This document shows, piece by piece, positions 43,987 to 52,578 of a stretch of DNA of 64,000 nt (position 1 is its first letter; each line of letters starts with the position of its first letter). Below the pieces are notes generated by a model. It worked only from the letters and a program-made list of their open reading frames with translations, made no database searches and had not been told where the DNA came from. Origin of the DNA: Ensifer sp. Root278. Its GTDB lineage: Bacteria; Pseudomonadota; Alphaproteobacteria; Rhizobiales; Rhizobiaceae. The stretch spans positions 751,365 through 815,364 of the forward strand of contig NZ_LMJJ01000040.1 in NCBI RefSeq assembly GCF_001429285.1. The letters run 5' to 3'. The position numbers and the translations under genes are program-made.

Positions 43987-44487
43987 TCACCCAACCGGCG
44001 AGGTGATGCTGCGCAGACATTCCTGTTCGAAGCCGACGTGCCGCCTGAGGCTGGTGAAGAAACCGCGCAGCATGTAGCCGGCGGTTTCGGCATTGACCGT
44101 TTGGTCGGCGGCGCCGAGGCGTTCCAGCATTTCCGTCAGTTCTTCGGCGAAGCACTCGTCTTCGCAGTGCTCGTATTTCAGCCGCTCCAGCGTCGCGCCG
44201 AGCGTCGGGTCGCCGCGGAAGGTGCGCTCGATCCACGGGAAGACCAGGCTTTCCTCGCCGGAATGCATTTCGCGGATCATCGGTCCGAGCACCTTGGCGG
44301 CGTAGACGCATTTCTGCCGATCGATTTCTGCAGGCAGACTGTCGGCGATCTCCTCGAGACAGTTGCAGAGCGCAAGCTGCTCCTCGTGCGCGCGGGCGAG
44401 CCATGCGAAAGGCTCGGCCACCGGGACGGCGCGGGGAGGCGGTTCCAGCCGGCTCCGGATTCGTCCCTCTTCAAAAGTCTTTTTCAT
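43987..44487 (-). CDS. hemerythrin-domain protein
   Basis: 166 residues from the ATG at 44487. HHE-type four-helix hemerythrin: His in WLARAHEEQLALCNCL, HSGEESLVFPWIE with His and Glu, LKYEHCEDECFAEEL and RRHVGFEQECLRS, which together can hold a di-iron centre. Proteins of this type bind or sense O2 or NO, or protect iron-sulfur/heme enzymes. It is divergent from ccoN and shares the 190-bp intergenic region with the FNR box at 44560, so it may be induced with the oxidase. Cys-rich for its size. Confidence 0.82.
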   Translation of the reverse strand: MKKTFEEGRIRSRLEPPPRAVPVAEPFAWLARAHEEQLALCNCLEEIADSLPAEIDRQKCVYAAKVLGPMIREMHSGEESLVFPWIERTFRGDPTLGATLERLKYEHCEDECFAEELTEMLERLGAADQTVNAETAGYMLRGFFTSLRRHVGFEQECLRSITSPVG

Positions 44488-44559
44488 CGGCTTCAAACGC
44501 CAGCTCCCACGGCGCTCCCTGTTATTTGCCGAGGATGATCCAATCGAGGTGGTGCAGCC

Positions 44560-44573
44560 TTGATCTGAATCAA
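44560..44573. promoter_or_regulatory. FNR box between hemerythrin gene and ccoN
   Basis: TTGATCTGAATCAA, a perfect TTGAT-N4-ATCAA site, 104 bp before the ccoN ATG and 73 bp before the divergent hemerythrin ATG. FnrN/FixK control of both genes is inferred. Confidence 0.88.
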
Positions 44574-44676
44574 GGCCAGGATGCCCCGATTCTGACACTT
44601 TCCGGCCAGCTGCGGTGGCGCGCCTCGTTCTGGGGCGTGTCGTCGCGTGCGATCGGACCAAGTTGGGGACCCAACC

Positions 44677-46308
44677 ATGAAATACACATTCGAGATGATC
44701 CTGCTCGGGGTCGGTGCTTTCCTGGCGCTCGTCGGCGCCGGGTTTGCGCAGGACCGGCACTTTGAAGCCCATATGTGGGTGCTGTTCTTCGTGCTCCTCG
44801 CCGGCACTGTCATGCTGATGCGACGCATCGAGTTCAGCCCGGTTTCCGCCGGCAGGGCGCCACCACCACCGCCGCAGTCGGAATATTTCGACGAGGTGGT
44901 CAAGTATGGCGTGATCGCCACCGTCTTCTGGGGCGTCGTCGGCTTTCTCGTGGGCGTCGTGGTTGCGCTCCAGCTTGCCTTTCCCGACCTCAACATCGAG
45001 CCCTGGTTCAACTTCGGCCGCATGCGGCCGCTGCACACTTCGGCTGTCATTTTCGCCTTCGGCGGCAACGCGCTGATCGCGACGTCCTTCTACATCGTCC
45101 AGCGTACCAGCCGCGCGCGCCTTTTCGGCGGCAATCTCGGCTGGTTCGTGTTCTGGGGCTACCAGCTCTTCATCATCATGGCGGCCACCGGCTACCTGCT
45201 CGGCATCACCCAGTCGAAGGAATATGCGGAGCCGGAATGGTATGTCGACCTGTGGCTGACGATCGTCTGGGTCGCCTATCTCATCGCCTTCCTCGGCACG
45301 CTTCTGACGCGCAAGGAGCCGCATATCTATGTGGCCAACTGGTTCTACCTCGCCTTCATCGTCACGATCGCGATGCTGCACATCGTCAACAACCTGGCGG
45401 TGCCGGTCTCCTTCCTCGGCTCGAAGAGCTACTCGGCCTTTGCCGGCGTGCAGGATGCGCTGACGCAGTGGTGGTACGGGCATAACGCCGTCGGCTTCTT
45501 CCTGACGGCCGGCTTCCTCGGCATGATGTATTACTTCATCCCCAAGCAGGCCAATCGCCCGGTCTATTCCTACCGCCTGTCGATCATCCATTTCTGGTCG
45601 CTGATCTTCATGTACATCTGGGCGGGTCCGCACCACCTGCACTATACGGCGCTGCCCGACTGGGCGCAGACGCTCGGCATGGTCTTCTCGGTCATGCTGT
45701 GGATGCCCTCCTGGGGCGGCATGATCAACGGCCTGATGACGCTTTCGGGCGCCTGGGACAAGATCCGTACCGACCCGATCATCCGCATGATGGTGATGGC
45801 GGTTGCCTTCTACGGCATGGCGACCTTCGAAGGTCCGATGATGTCGATCAAGACGGTCAACTCGCTCAGCCACTACACCGACTGGACGATCGGCCACGTG
45901 CATTCGGGTGCGCTCGGCTGGAACGGCCTCATCACCTTCGGCGCGATCTACTATCTGACGCCCAAGCTATGGAACCGCGAGCGGCTCTATAGCGTGCGCA
46001 TGGTCAACTGGCACTTCTGGTTCGCCACGCTCGGCATCGTCGTCTACGCGGCGGTCATGTGGGTCGCCGGCATCCAGCAGGGCCTGATGTGGCGCGAGTA
46101 CGACGACCAGGGCTTCCTCGTCTATTCCTTCGCGGAATCGGTCGCGGCCATGGTTCCCTACTACGTGCTGCGTGCTCTTGGCGGCGCACTGTTCCTCGCC
46201 GGGGCTCTGCTCATGGCCTTCAACGTAACAATGACCATCCTCGGCCGCGTGCGTGACGAAGCTCCGATCTTCGGTGCTGCTCAGCCCGCGCTGAAAGCTG
46301 CGGAATAG
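44677..46308 (+). CDS. ccoN: cbb3-type cytochrome c oxidase subunit I
   Basis: 543 residues from the ATG at 44677. Twelve or more membrane helices; heme b, heme b3 and CuB histidines are visible in [51 protein letters not shown] and [15 protein letters not shown], and the cross-linked Tyr region lies in [11 protein letters not shown] longer N-terminus with two extra helices is typical of alphaproteobacterial CcoN. Catalytic proton-pumping subunit of the high-affinity terminal oxidase used at low oxygen. Begins the ccoNOQP operon behind an FNR box. Confidence 0.97.
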   Translation: MKYTFEMILLGVGAFLALVGAGFAQDRHFEAHMWVLFFVLLAGTVMLMRRIEFSPVSAGRAPPPPPQSEYFDEVVKYGVIATVFWGVVGFLVGVVVALQLAFPDLNIEPWFNFGRMRPLHTSAVIFAFGGNALIATSFYIVQRTSRARLFGGNLGWFVFWGYQLFIIMAATGYLLGITQSKEYAEPEWYVDLWLTIVWVAYLIAFLGTLLTRKEPHIYVANWFYLAFIVTIAMLHIVNNLAVPVSFLGSKSYSAFAGVQDALTQWWYGHNAVGFFLTAGFLGMMYYFIPKQANRPVYSYRLSIIHFWSLIFMYIWAGPHHLHYTALPDWAQTLGMVFSVMLWMPSWGGMINGLMTLSGAWDKIRTDPIIRMMVMAVAFYGMATFEGPMMSIKTVNSLSHYTDWTIGHVHSGALGWNGLITFGAIYYLTPKLWNRERLYSVRMVNWHFWFATLGIVVYAAVMWVAGIQQGLMWREYDDQGFLVYSFAESVAAMVPYYVLRALGGALFLAGALLMAFNVTMTILGRVRDEAPIFGAAQPALKAAE

Positions 46309-46321
46309 GAGGGCATAGACC

Positions 46322-47053
46322 ATGTCCATTCTCGACAAACACGCGACCCTTGAACGCAACGCCACCCTCTTGCTCGTCGGCTCGCTGCTCGTCGTCTCCA
46401 TCGGCGGCATCGTGGAAATCGCGCCGCTCTTCTATCTCGAAAACACCATCGAGAAGGTGGAGGGGATGAGGCCCTATTCGCCGCTGGAGCTCGCCGGTCG
46501 CGACATCTATGTGCGTGAAGGCTGCTACGTCTGTCACAGCCAGATGATCCGGCCGTTCCGCGACGAAGTGGAGCGCTACGGTCATTACTCTCTGGCGGCG
46601 GAATCCATGTACGACCATCCGTTCCAGTGGGGCTCCAAGCGCACCGGACCGGACCTCGCCCGCGTCGGCGACCGCTATTCCAACGAATGGCACGTGCAGC
46701 ACATGACCGAGCCGCGCTCGGTCGTGCCGGAATCGGTCATGCCGAGCTACGCCTTCCTCAAGGAGACGACGCTCGACGTGAACAACATCGCCGCGAACCT
46801 GAAGGCGAACAAGGCGGTCGGTGTTCCCTATACGGACGAGATGATCGACAACGCGCTCGCCGACATCAAGGCGCAGTCTGATCCGAATGCCGACACCTCC
46901 GGCGTCGAGGCGCGCTATCCGAAGGCCAAGCTCGGCGACTTCGACGGCAACCAGCAGCGGCTGACGGAGATGGACGCGCTCGTCGCCTATCTGCAGATGC
47001 TTGGCACGCTGGTCGACTTCTCCACCTACGACGACACCACCGGTTATCGCTAA
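46322..47053 (+). CDS. ccoO: cbb3-type cytochrome c oxidase subunit II (mono-heme)
   Basis: 243 residues. One N-terminal membrane anchor ([18 protein letters not shown]) and a periplasmic cytochrome c domain with the heme motif [14 protein letters not shown] and a distal Met in [11 protein letters not shown]. It passes electrons from CcoP to CcoN. Starts 14 bp after ccoN. Confidence 0.97.
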   Translation: MSILDKHATLERNATLLLVGSLLVVSIGGIVEIAPLFYLENTIEKVEGMRPYSPLELAGRDIYVREGCYVCHSQMIRPFRDEVERYGHYSLAAESMYDHPFQWGSKRTGPDLARVGDRYSNEWHVQHMTEPRSVVPESVMPSYAFLKETTLDVNNIAANLKANKAVGVPYTDEMIDNALADIKAQSDPNADTSGVEARYPKAKLGDFDGNQQRLTEMDALVAYLQMLGTLVDFSTYDDTTGYR

Positions 47054-47066
47054 GGGAGACACGCAC

Positions 47067-47219
47067 ATGGAAACCTACACGGCCATGCGCCAGTTCGCCG
47101 ATAGCTGGGCGCTCCTTGCCATGACGCTCTTCTTCCTGGGCGTCGTCGGCTTCATCTTCCGGCCCGGCGCCAAGAAGGCCGCCGATGATGCCGCAGCCAT
47201 CCCCCTGAAGGAGGATTAA
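47067..47219 (+). CDS. ccoQ: cbb3 oxidase small subunit CcoQ
   Basis: 50 residues from the ATG at 47067, 14 bp after ccoO. A single membrane helix (WALLAMTLFFLGVVGFIF) after a short N-terminus, followed by a charged tail. Usual size for CcoQ, which stabilises the oxidase complex. Confidence 0.92.
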   Translation: METYTAMRQFADSWALLAMTLFFLGVVGFIFRPGAKKAADDAAAIPLKED

Positions 47220-47223
47220 TAGT

Positions 47224-48087
47224 ATGGCGGACAAACACGTCGACGAAATCAGCGGCGTCGAGACCACCGGCCACGAGTGGGACGGTATCCGCGAACTGAA
47301 CAACCCGATGCCGCGCTGGTGGGTCTATACCTTCTACGCGACCATCGTCTGGGCGGTCGGCTACATGATCGTCTATCCGGCGGTGCCGCTTCTGACGGAC
47401 GCGACCAAGGGTGTGCTCGGCTATTCGAGCCGCGCCGAGGTGAGCGCCGAACTCGCCAGCGCCAAGGCGGCCCAGGCCGGCAATCTCGAAAAGATCGCCT
47501 CGAGCTCGATCGAGCAGATCATTGCCGATCCGCAGCTGCAGCAGTTCGCCGTTTCCGGCGGCGCATCGGCCTTCAAGGTCAACTGCGCCCAGTGCCATGG
47601 CTCGGGTGCTGCGGGTTCCGCCGGCTTCCCGAACCTCAACGACGACGACTGGCTCTGGGGCGGCAAGCCCGGGGAGATCTACCAGACGATCGCTCACGGC
47701 ATTCGCTACACTGGCGATGGCGAGACCCGCGTTTCGGAAATGCCGTCCTTTGCCGAAATCCTGCAGCCGGAAGAGATCAAGCAGACGGCGGCCTACGTCG
47801 TCAGCCTTACCGGCACGCCGTCGGACGTCTCGATGGTCGAGTCGGGCAAGGCACTGTTCGAAGCCAATTGCGCCTCCTGTCATGGTGCCGATGCCAAGGG
47901 CAACCGCGAGTTCGGCGCGCCTGATCTCGCCGACGCACTGTGGCTCAACGGCGAGGGCGAGCAGGCGATCGTCGCCCAGATGAAGGCACCCAAGCACGGC
48001 GTCATGCCCGCCTGGCTGCCGCGCCTCGGCGGCACCACGGTCAAGCAGCTTGCGGTGTTCGTGCATTCGCTGGGCGGGGGCGAGTAG
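47224..48087 (+). CDS. ccoP: cbb3-type cytochrome c oxidase subunit III (di-heme)
   Basis: 287 residues. N-terminal domain with EWDGIRELNNPMPRWWVYTF, the CcoP-specific lead into a membrane helix (IVWAVGYMIVYPAVPLL), then two cytochrome c domains with heme motifs NCAQCHGSG and NCASCHGADAKG and Met ligands in SEMPSFAE and HGVMPAWLPR. It takes electrons from soluble cytochrome c. Last gene of the operon; a mosaic repeat follows. Confidence 0.97.
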   Translation: MADKHVDEISGVETTGHEWDGIRELNNPMPRWWVYTFYATIVWAVGYMIVYPAVPLLTDATKGVLGYSSRAEVSAELASAKAAQAGNLEKIASSSIEQIIADPQLQQFAVSGGASAFKVNCAQCHGSGAAGSAGFPNLNDDDWLWGGKPGEIYQTIAHGIRYTGDGETRVSEMPSFAEILQPEEIKQTAAYVVSLTGTPSDVSMVESGKALFEANCASCHGADAKGNREFGAPDLADALWLNGEGEQAIVAQMKAPKHGVMPAWLPRLGGTTVKQLAVFVHSLGGGE

Positions 48088-48112
48088 TCCGCTGGCGCTT
48101 TAACGGGCGGCG

Positions 48113-48274
48113 GCCCCTCATCCCGTTGCCGCGACCTTCTCCCCGCAGGCGGGGAGAAGGGAAACGCGGCGCCAGCATCGCCAATCTCGAGCGTTGAGGC
48201 TTGGCGACAGAGAGCGAGCCAAGCGTTTCTCTCCCCGCGTGTGGGGAGAGATGTCCGGCAGGACAGTGAGGGGC
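48113..48274. repeat. rhizobial intergenic mosaic element (RIME1-like), copy 3
   Basis: Begins GCCCCTCATCCCGTTGCCG, with CCTTCTCCCCGCAGGCGGGG inside, and ends in TGAGGGGC. Same arms as copies 1 and 2. It lies 26 bp past the ccoP stop and may serve as the 3' end of the operon. Confidence 0.82.
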
Positions 48275-48337
48275 GATCCTAAAGTCGTAAAGTGGGGATG
48301 GGTGTCCACAGGATATGGATGGCGCCTTAATCACCTC

Positions 48338-48491
48338 CTTCATTCCTGTGCTCGTCACAGGAATCCAGCAGCGCCGCGTCGGCGGCGCGGGAGACCCCTT
48401 GCAGTCTGCAAATCAGGCGTCCCGGCTCTGCTCCTCCCGCCGTGCCGACGCACGGCTGCTGGATCTCTGTGACAAGCACAGAGATGAGGGT
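48338..48491. repeat. long hairpin element (TCCTGTG..CACAGAGATGAGG family), copy 1
   Basis: Left arm CTTCATTCCTGTGCTCGTCA then CAGGAATCCAGCAGCGCCGC; right arm CTGCTGGATCTCTGTGACAA then GCACAGAGATGAGG. The arms are about 40-45 nt, largely complementary, around a roughly 70-nt centre. A second copy with the same arms sits at 59684-59802. No coding capacity. Confidence 0.75.
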
Positions 48492-48566
48492 GGAGATGGC
48501 TGCAGTCGCTCAGCCTGCCGAAGGGGCAGCCCTCGTTCCCGTGCTGGTCTGGGGCGTCGACTGCCC

Positions 48567-48920
48567 TTACTGCGCCGACCAAACCGCCAGCTCGTATCCG
48601 TCAGGGTCGGCGAAATGGAAGCGGCGGCCGCCGGGGAAGGTGAAGATCGGCTTGACGATCTTGCCGCCGGCCTTTTCGACGCGGGCCAGCATGTCCTCGA
48701 GGTTGTCGGCATAGAGGATGATCAGCGGCCCACCGCTGCCGACGGGACCCGTGGTGGTGAAACCGCCGGTCAGACGGCCGTCCTGGAATTCGCAATATTC
48801 CGGGCCGTAGTCGGTGAAGGTCCAGCCGAAGGCGCTGCCGTAGAAGGCCTTGGCGGCAGCGATGTCGGAGACGTTGAACTCGACATAGTCGATGCGGCTG
48901 TCGTTGCCCTTGTTGCCCAT
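48567..48920 (-). CDS. VOC (glyoxalase/bleomycin-resistance) family protein
   Basis: 117 residues: a single vicinal-oxygen-chelate unit, RIDYVEFNVSDIAAAKAFYG at the start, FGWTFTDYGPEYCEF, then LIILYADNLEDMLARVEKAG and FHFADPDGYELAVWS. Members are lyases, dioxygenases or binding proteins; no metal ligand set identifies a function here. It starts 4 bp after the stop of the frameshifted SRPBCC gene on the same strand, suggesting a small operon. Confidence 0.85.
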   Translation of the reverse strand: MGNKGNDSRIDYVEFNVSDIAAAKAFYGSAFGWTFTDYGPEYCEFQDGRLTGGFTTTGPVGSGGPLIILYADNLEDMLARVEKAGGKIVKPIFTFPGGRRFHFADPDGYELAVWSAQ

Positions 48921-48924
48921 TTTC

Positions 48925-49334
48925 CTACCTGTCTTTTCCGGATTCCATGATTGATTTCAAAGTGGCGAGATCCTTTGCCACCCAACCGGCGTCGCCGGCA
49001 AATTGTTCAGCGCTCATGCCCGGCTGACGCAGCAGCGTGAACATCACCTCCGCCCCGTCGCCGTTCGGCACGACGCGCAGCGCGTTATGAACCTCGGTAC
49101 CGTCCGCGAGCGTGACGAGATGATCGACGACTCCGAAGTCGTTGGCGGGGGCGAAGCGCACACGGGCCTCGCCGAGCGGTCCCGGCGCCAGCCAGTCCTC
49201 GCCGTCGCGCGTCAGGCCCGACGATAGGCCGGACGCCCAGCGCGGCATGTTCTCGGGCTTGGCCATAAGGCATAGACCTCGCGCCAGTCGCGGGCGATGG
49301 TGGTGTGGATGATCTTTGCTTCAAGTGTTGCCAT
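48925..49334 (-). pseudogene. SRPBCC (polyketide cyclase-like) protein, apparent one-base frameshift
   Basis: Two frames join to one SRPBCC protein. From ATG 49334 the product reads MATLEAKIIHTTIARDWREV, then YA; the next bases (GCCTTATGGCC) lack one nucleotide for the expected F-M-A, and the rest continues in another frame as MAKPENMPRWASGLSSGL to the stop at 48925. Read as two genes, only a 113-residue piece from ATG 49266 is left, lacking the first strand and helix of the fold. Either a recent inactivating deletion or a sequencing error. Lies in a small operon with the VOC gene and near the AraC-type regulator. Confidence 0.62.
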
Positions 49335-49398
49335 GCTTGGTTCTCCTGAGTGAGGACGTAGCACGGGCGGCCCCGCCGGTCTTGAACGAAACGGCCAG

Positions 49399-50196
49399 TC
49401 AGGCCGCTTGCCGATGGGCGGAAAGCTGGCGGCGGATTTCCGCCGGTGAAAGCGACGTCAGTTCCCTGGCTTCGCGCGAAAGATGCGCCTGGTCGGCATA
49501 GCCGGCATCAAGAGCGAGGATGCCGAGGCCTGCGGATGGCTCGCTGCGGCATGCCCCAAGGAATCGTTGCAGACGCAGGATGCGATCGAGGGTCTTGGCG
49601 CCATAGCCGAAATGTTCGTGGCAGCGGCGGCGCAGCGTCCGCTCGCTGGTGCCGGTGGCGGCGGCCAATGCGCTGATGGGGTTGTCGGACGAATCGCGCC
49701 GTTGCGTGAGATGGGCGAGCGCGGCTGCGACATCGCCGGGCGGCGGGGAGACGGCCGGTGAGCGCTCTAGCACTGCTGCCGCCATGATATCGGCGCGGAT
49801 GGCATCCGGCGCGTCCTGAAGCTTGGCATCAAGTTCGCGCGCGGCTTTGCCCCAGAAGGCATCGAGCGGGACGATTTGACCGGTGATTTCCGAAAGCGAT
49901 GCGCGCAGAAACGACGCGGCGACGCCCGGGCGGAAGCGCAGGCCGATGACCTTGGCGCCCGGCGCGATCACGGGAAAGGCAGCGGTCCGATCAGGGCCGG
50001 CAACGACGAGACCGCGATTGGACCAGAGGATGTCGACGCAGCCGTCGGGGACGACCGCGATCGGCGCGGGCGGTCCCTCCGGCATCTGGTGGCTCCACAG
50101 GCATTCGACATGCCCGGCGAGAGCGTGAGGCGCGGCACGCTCGCGATAGGTGCCGCGCTGTTTGGCCAGCGTCAGGGGCTCGAGGGAGCCGTGCAT
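49399..50196 (-). CDS. AraC-family transcriptional regulator
   Basis: 265 residues from the ATG at 50196, preceded by AAGGAGAAAG. The N-terminal part (about 1-150) matches the DUF6597-type sensor seen in this subgroup (PIAVVPDGCVDILW, VIGLRFRPGVAASFL). The C-terminal AraC HTH pair runs from about 160 (ISALAAATGTSERTLRRRCH, GYGAKTLDRILRLQRFL, LALDAGYADQAHLSREAREL). It probably controls the adjacent SRPBCC/VOC genes on the same strand. Effector unknown. Confidence 0.85.
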   Translation of the reverse strand: MHGSLEPLTLAKQRGTYRERAAPHALAGHVECLWSHQMPEGPPAPIAVVPDGCVDILWSNRGLVVAGPDRTAAFPVIAPGAKVIGLRFRPGVAASFLRASLSEITGQIVPLDAFWGKAARELDAKLQDAPDAIRADIMAAAVLERSPAVSPPPGDVAAALAHLTQRRDSSDNPISALAAATGTSERTLRRRCHEHFGYGAKTLDRILRLQRFLGACRSEPSAGLGILALDAGYADQAHLSREARELTSLSPAEIRRQLSAHRQAA

Positions 50197-50248
50197 GCTT
50201 TCTCCTTCGCGACTGTCCTGCCTTGCCTTCAGCATAGCCGATATAGGG

Positions 50249-50313
50249 AAACATGCAGCAATTCAAAGTACTACGGCGACCTTTGCGCGTCTCATAAGGC
50301 GCGTGGCGTTGTG
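50249..50313 (+). repeat. palindromic repeat (RPE-like), copy 7, with flank
   Basis: GAAACATGCAGCAATTCAAA then GTACTACGGCGACCTTTGCG and the return arm AAGGCGCGTGGCGTTGTGG. The flank matches copy 3 (33191-33279) in reverse orientation. Confidence 0.75.
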
Positions 50314-50432
50314 GTGCAGATGGGCTCGAGCGCAAGGCCCTTGGCGTCCTTCCGCACCAAAGGTCGTTGCCGACCGCTGTGGTTCCGATGGCTCGGACGT
50401 TTCGCCGCATGGCGCGGCCTTAGGCCGCAAAC

Positions 50433-50446
50433 TTGACACAGATCAA
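50433..50446 (+). promoter_or_regulatory. FNR box upstream of ccoG
   Basis: TTGACACAGATCAA: one mismatch to TTGAT-N4-ATCAA. It lies 64 bp before the ccoG ATG. Third FNR-type site in the window, consistent with one low-oxygen regulon. Confidence 0.8.
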
Positions 50447-50509
50447 CGTTTTCGGCGGTCAAATCGGGCAAGACATGGCTCAATACGCGATATCCGGGAT
50501 GTCCCACTT

Positions 50510-52084
50510 ATGAATTCTCAATCCGCCGCCAACGCCGCATCCGTCGAACGCCACGAGGCCGAACCGGTCAATGCGGCGCATGTGCGCAAGCCGCTCTACG
50601 AAAAGCGCAAGAAGATCTTCCCGAAACGCGCCGAGGGCAGCTTCCGCCGCTTCAAGTGGCTGGTGATGCTGGTGACGCTCGGCATCTACTATCTGACGCC
50701 GTGGATCCGCTGGGATCGCGGCGAACATGCGCCAGATCAGGCGGTGCTGGTCGATCTCGCCGCCCGTCGCTTCTATTTCTTCTTCATCGAAATCTGGCCG
50801 CAGGAATTCTTCTTCGTGGCCGGCCTGCTGGTCATGGCAGGCTTCGGCCTGTTCCTGGTGACGTCTGCCGTCGGGCGCGCCTGGTGCGGCTATACCTGTC
50901 CGCAGACGGTGTGGGTCGATCTCTTCCTGGTGGTGGAGCGCTACATCGAAGGCGACCGCAACGCCCGCATGAAACTCGACACCGGCCCCTGGACGGGCGC
51001 CAAGATCGTCAAGCGCGTGTCGAAGCACTCGATCTGGATCCTGATCGGTATTGCCACCGGCGGCGCCTGGATCTTCTATTTCGCCGATGCGCCGACGCTT
51101 CTGAAAAGCTTCGTTTCGCTGGAAGCGCCAACCGTCGCCTACATGACCGTCGGCATCCTGACCGCCACCACCTATGTCTTCGGCGGGCTGATGCGCGAGC
51201 AGGTCTGCACCTATATGTGCCCTTGGCCGCGCATTCAGGCGGCGATGCTCGATGAGAATTCGCTGGTCGTCACCTATAACGACTGGCGCGGCGAGCCGCG
51301 CTCGCGCCACCAGAAGAAGGCGGTGGCAGCCGGGGAGGCCATCGGCGATTGCGTCGATTGCAACGCCTGCGTCGTCGTCTGTCCGATGGGCATCGACATC
51401 CGTGACGGCCAGCAGCTCGAATGCATCACCTGCGCGCTCTGCATCGACGCCTGCAACGGCGTCATGGACAAAGTCGGCCGCGAGCGCGGACTGATCTCCT
51501 ATGCGACGCTGAACGACTATGCCTCCAACATGGCGCTTGCCACCAATGGCGGCACGACGGCGATCGACCCGAGCCGGGTTCGCAACGCGGATGGCGCCTT
51601 CTCCGACAAGGTCCGCCATTTCAACTGGAAGATCGTCTTCCGTCCGCGGGTGCTCGTCTATCTCGGCGTCTGGACGCTCGTCGGCATCGGGCTGCTCTAT
51701 GCGCTCTTGTCGCGCGACCGGCTGGAGATCAACGTGCTGCACGACCGCAACCCGCAATTCGTCGTCGAATCCGACGGTTCGGTGCGCAACGGCTACATGG
51801 TCAAGCTCTTGAACATGATCCCCGAACAACGCACCATCACGCTCGCGATCGACGGTATGTCTTCGGCGACGATGCGCATCGCCGGCCAGGCGGCGGGCGA
51901 CGGCCGCACCTTTGCGATCGGCGTCGATCCGGACAAGGTCACCGCCGTGAAAGTGTTCGTGACGCTGCCGAAGGACAAGCTTGGCGAAGCGGCTGACGGT
52001 TTCAGCCTGATCGTCGAGGATCCGTCGAGCCACGAGCGCGACGTCTACAAGGCCAACTTCAACAGCCCTGGAGCGGCGAAATGA
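50510..52084 (+). CDS. ccoG: cbb3 oxidase assembly protein CcoG (polyferredoxin)
   Basis: 524 residues from the ATG at 50510. Five or so membrane helices, with RAWCGYTCPQTVW and EQVCTYMCPWPRIQ in the membrane part, then two [4Fe-4S] ferredoxin motifs: GDCVDCNACVVVCPMGID and LECITCALCIDACNGVMD. The C-terminal periplasmic Ig-like domain begins about residue 400. CcoG (FixG/RdxA) reduces copper for delivery to the oxidase CuB site. Overlaps ccoH by four bases. Confidence 0.95.
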   Translation: MNSQSAANAASVERHEAEPVNAAHVRKPLYEKRKKIFPKRAEGSFRRFKWLVMLVTLGIYYLTPWIRWDRGEHAPDQAVLVDLAARRFYFFFIEIWPQEFFFVAGLLVMAGFGLFLVTSAVGRAWCGYTCPQTVWVDLFLVVERYIEGDRNARMKLDTGPWTGAKIVKRVSKHSIWILIGIATGGAWIFYFADAPTLLKSFVSLEAPTVAYMTVGILTATTYVFGGLMREQVCTYMCPWPRIQAAMLDENSLVVTYNDWRGEPRSRHQKKAVAAGEAIGDCVDCNACVVVCPMGIDIRDGQQLECITCALCIDACNGVMDKVGRERGLISYATLNDYASNMALATNGGTTAIDPSRVRNADGAFSDKVRHFNWKIVFRPRVLVYLGVWTLVGIGLLYALLSRDRLEINVLHDRNPQFVVESDGSVRNGYMVKLLNMIPEQRTITLAIDGMSSATMRIAGQAAGDGRTFAIGVDPDKVTAVKVFVTLPKDKLGEAADGFSLIVEDPSSHERDVYKANFNSPGAAK

Positions 52085-52578
52085 TCACCAAACAGGCAAA
52101 GGCACCGCGGCCCTTCACCGGCTGGCATATGCTGGGCGTCATGGTGCTGTTCTTCGGCACGATCATCACCGTCAATCTGATCATGGCCTGGAATGCCAGC
52201 CATAGCTGGAGCGGGCTGGTGGTGCAGAACACTTATGTCGCCAGCCAGCAGTTCAACGGCAAGGTGAAGGAGGCGAAGGCCTTCGCCGCCAGCGGGCTCG
52301 AAGGCAAGCTCAGTGTCGAACAGGAAGCGCTGCGCTACACGCTAACGCGACAGGGCAAGCCGGAACTGACCGCGGACAAGGTGGTCGCGGTCCTGAAGCG
52401 CCCGGTCGAGGAGCATGAGGATGTGACGGTCGAGATGGCGCATCAGGGCGAGGGCGTGTTCGTTGCCGCCGCGACGCTGAAGCGCGGCCAGTGGATCGCC
52501 GATATCACCGCGACCGAGGGCGACACGGTCGTCTATCGCCAGGCCATCCGCTTCATGGCGCCGGGAGCAGCGCAATGA
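52081..52578 (+). CDS. ccoH: cbb3 oxidase assembly protein CcoH (FixH)
   Basis: 165 residues, one N-terminal membrane helix (GWHMLGVMVLFFGTIITVNL) with the FixH pattern NLIMAWNASHSWSGLVVQN, then a periplasmic domain. Required for stable assembly of cbb3. Overlaps ccoG and ccoI by four bases (ATGA at both joints). Confidence 0.93.
   Translation: MITKQAKAPRPFTGWHMLGVMVLFFGTIITVNLIMAWNASHSWSGLVVQNTYVASQQFNGKVKEAKAFAASGLEGKLSVEQEALRYTLTRQGKPELTADKVVAVLKRPVEEHEDVTVEMAHQGEGVFVAAATLKRGQWIADITATEGDTVVYRQAIRFMAPGAAQ

Noticed and set aside
44488-45903. N-terminal extension of the hemerythrin frame running opposite ccoN
   Set aside because: The frame stays open upstream of ATG 44487, but the sequence there is antisense to ccoN; the hemerythrin domain begins after 44487.
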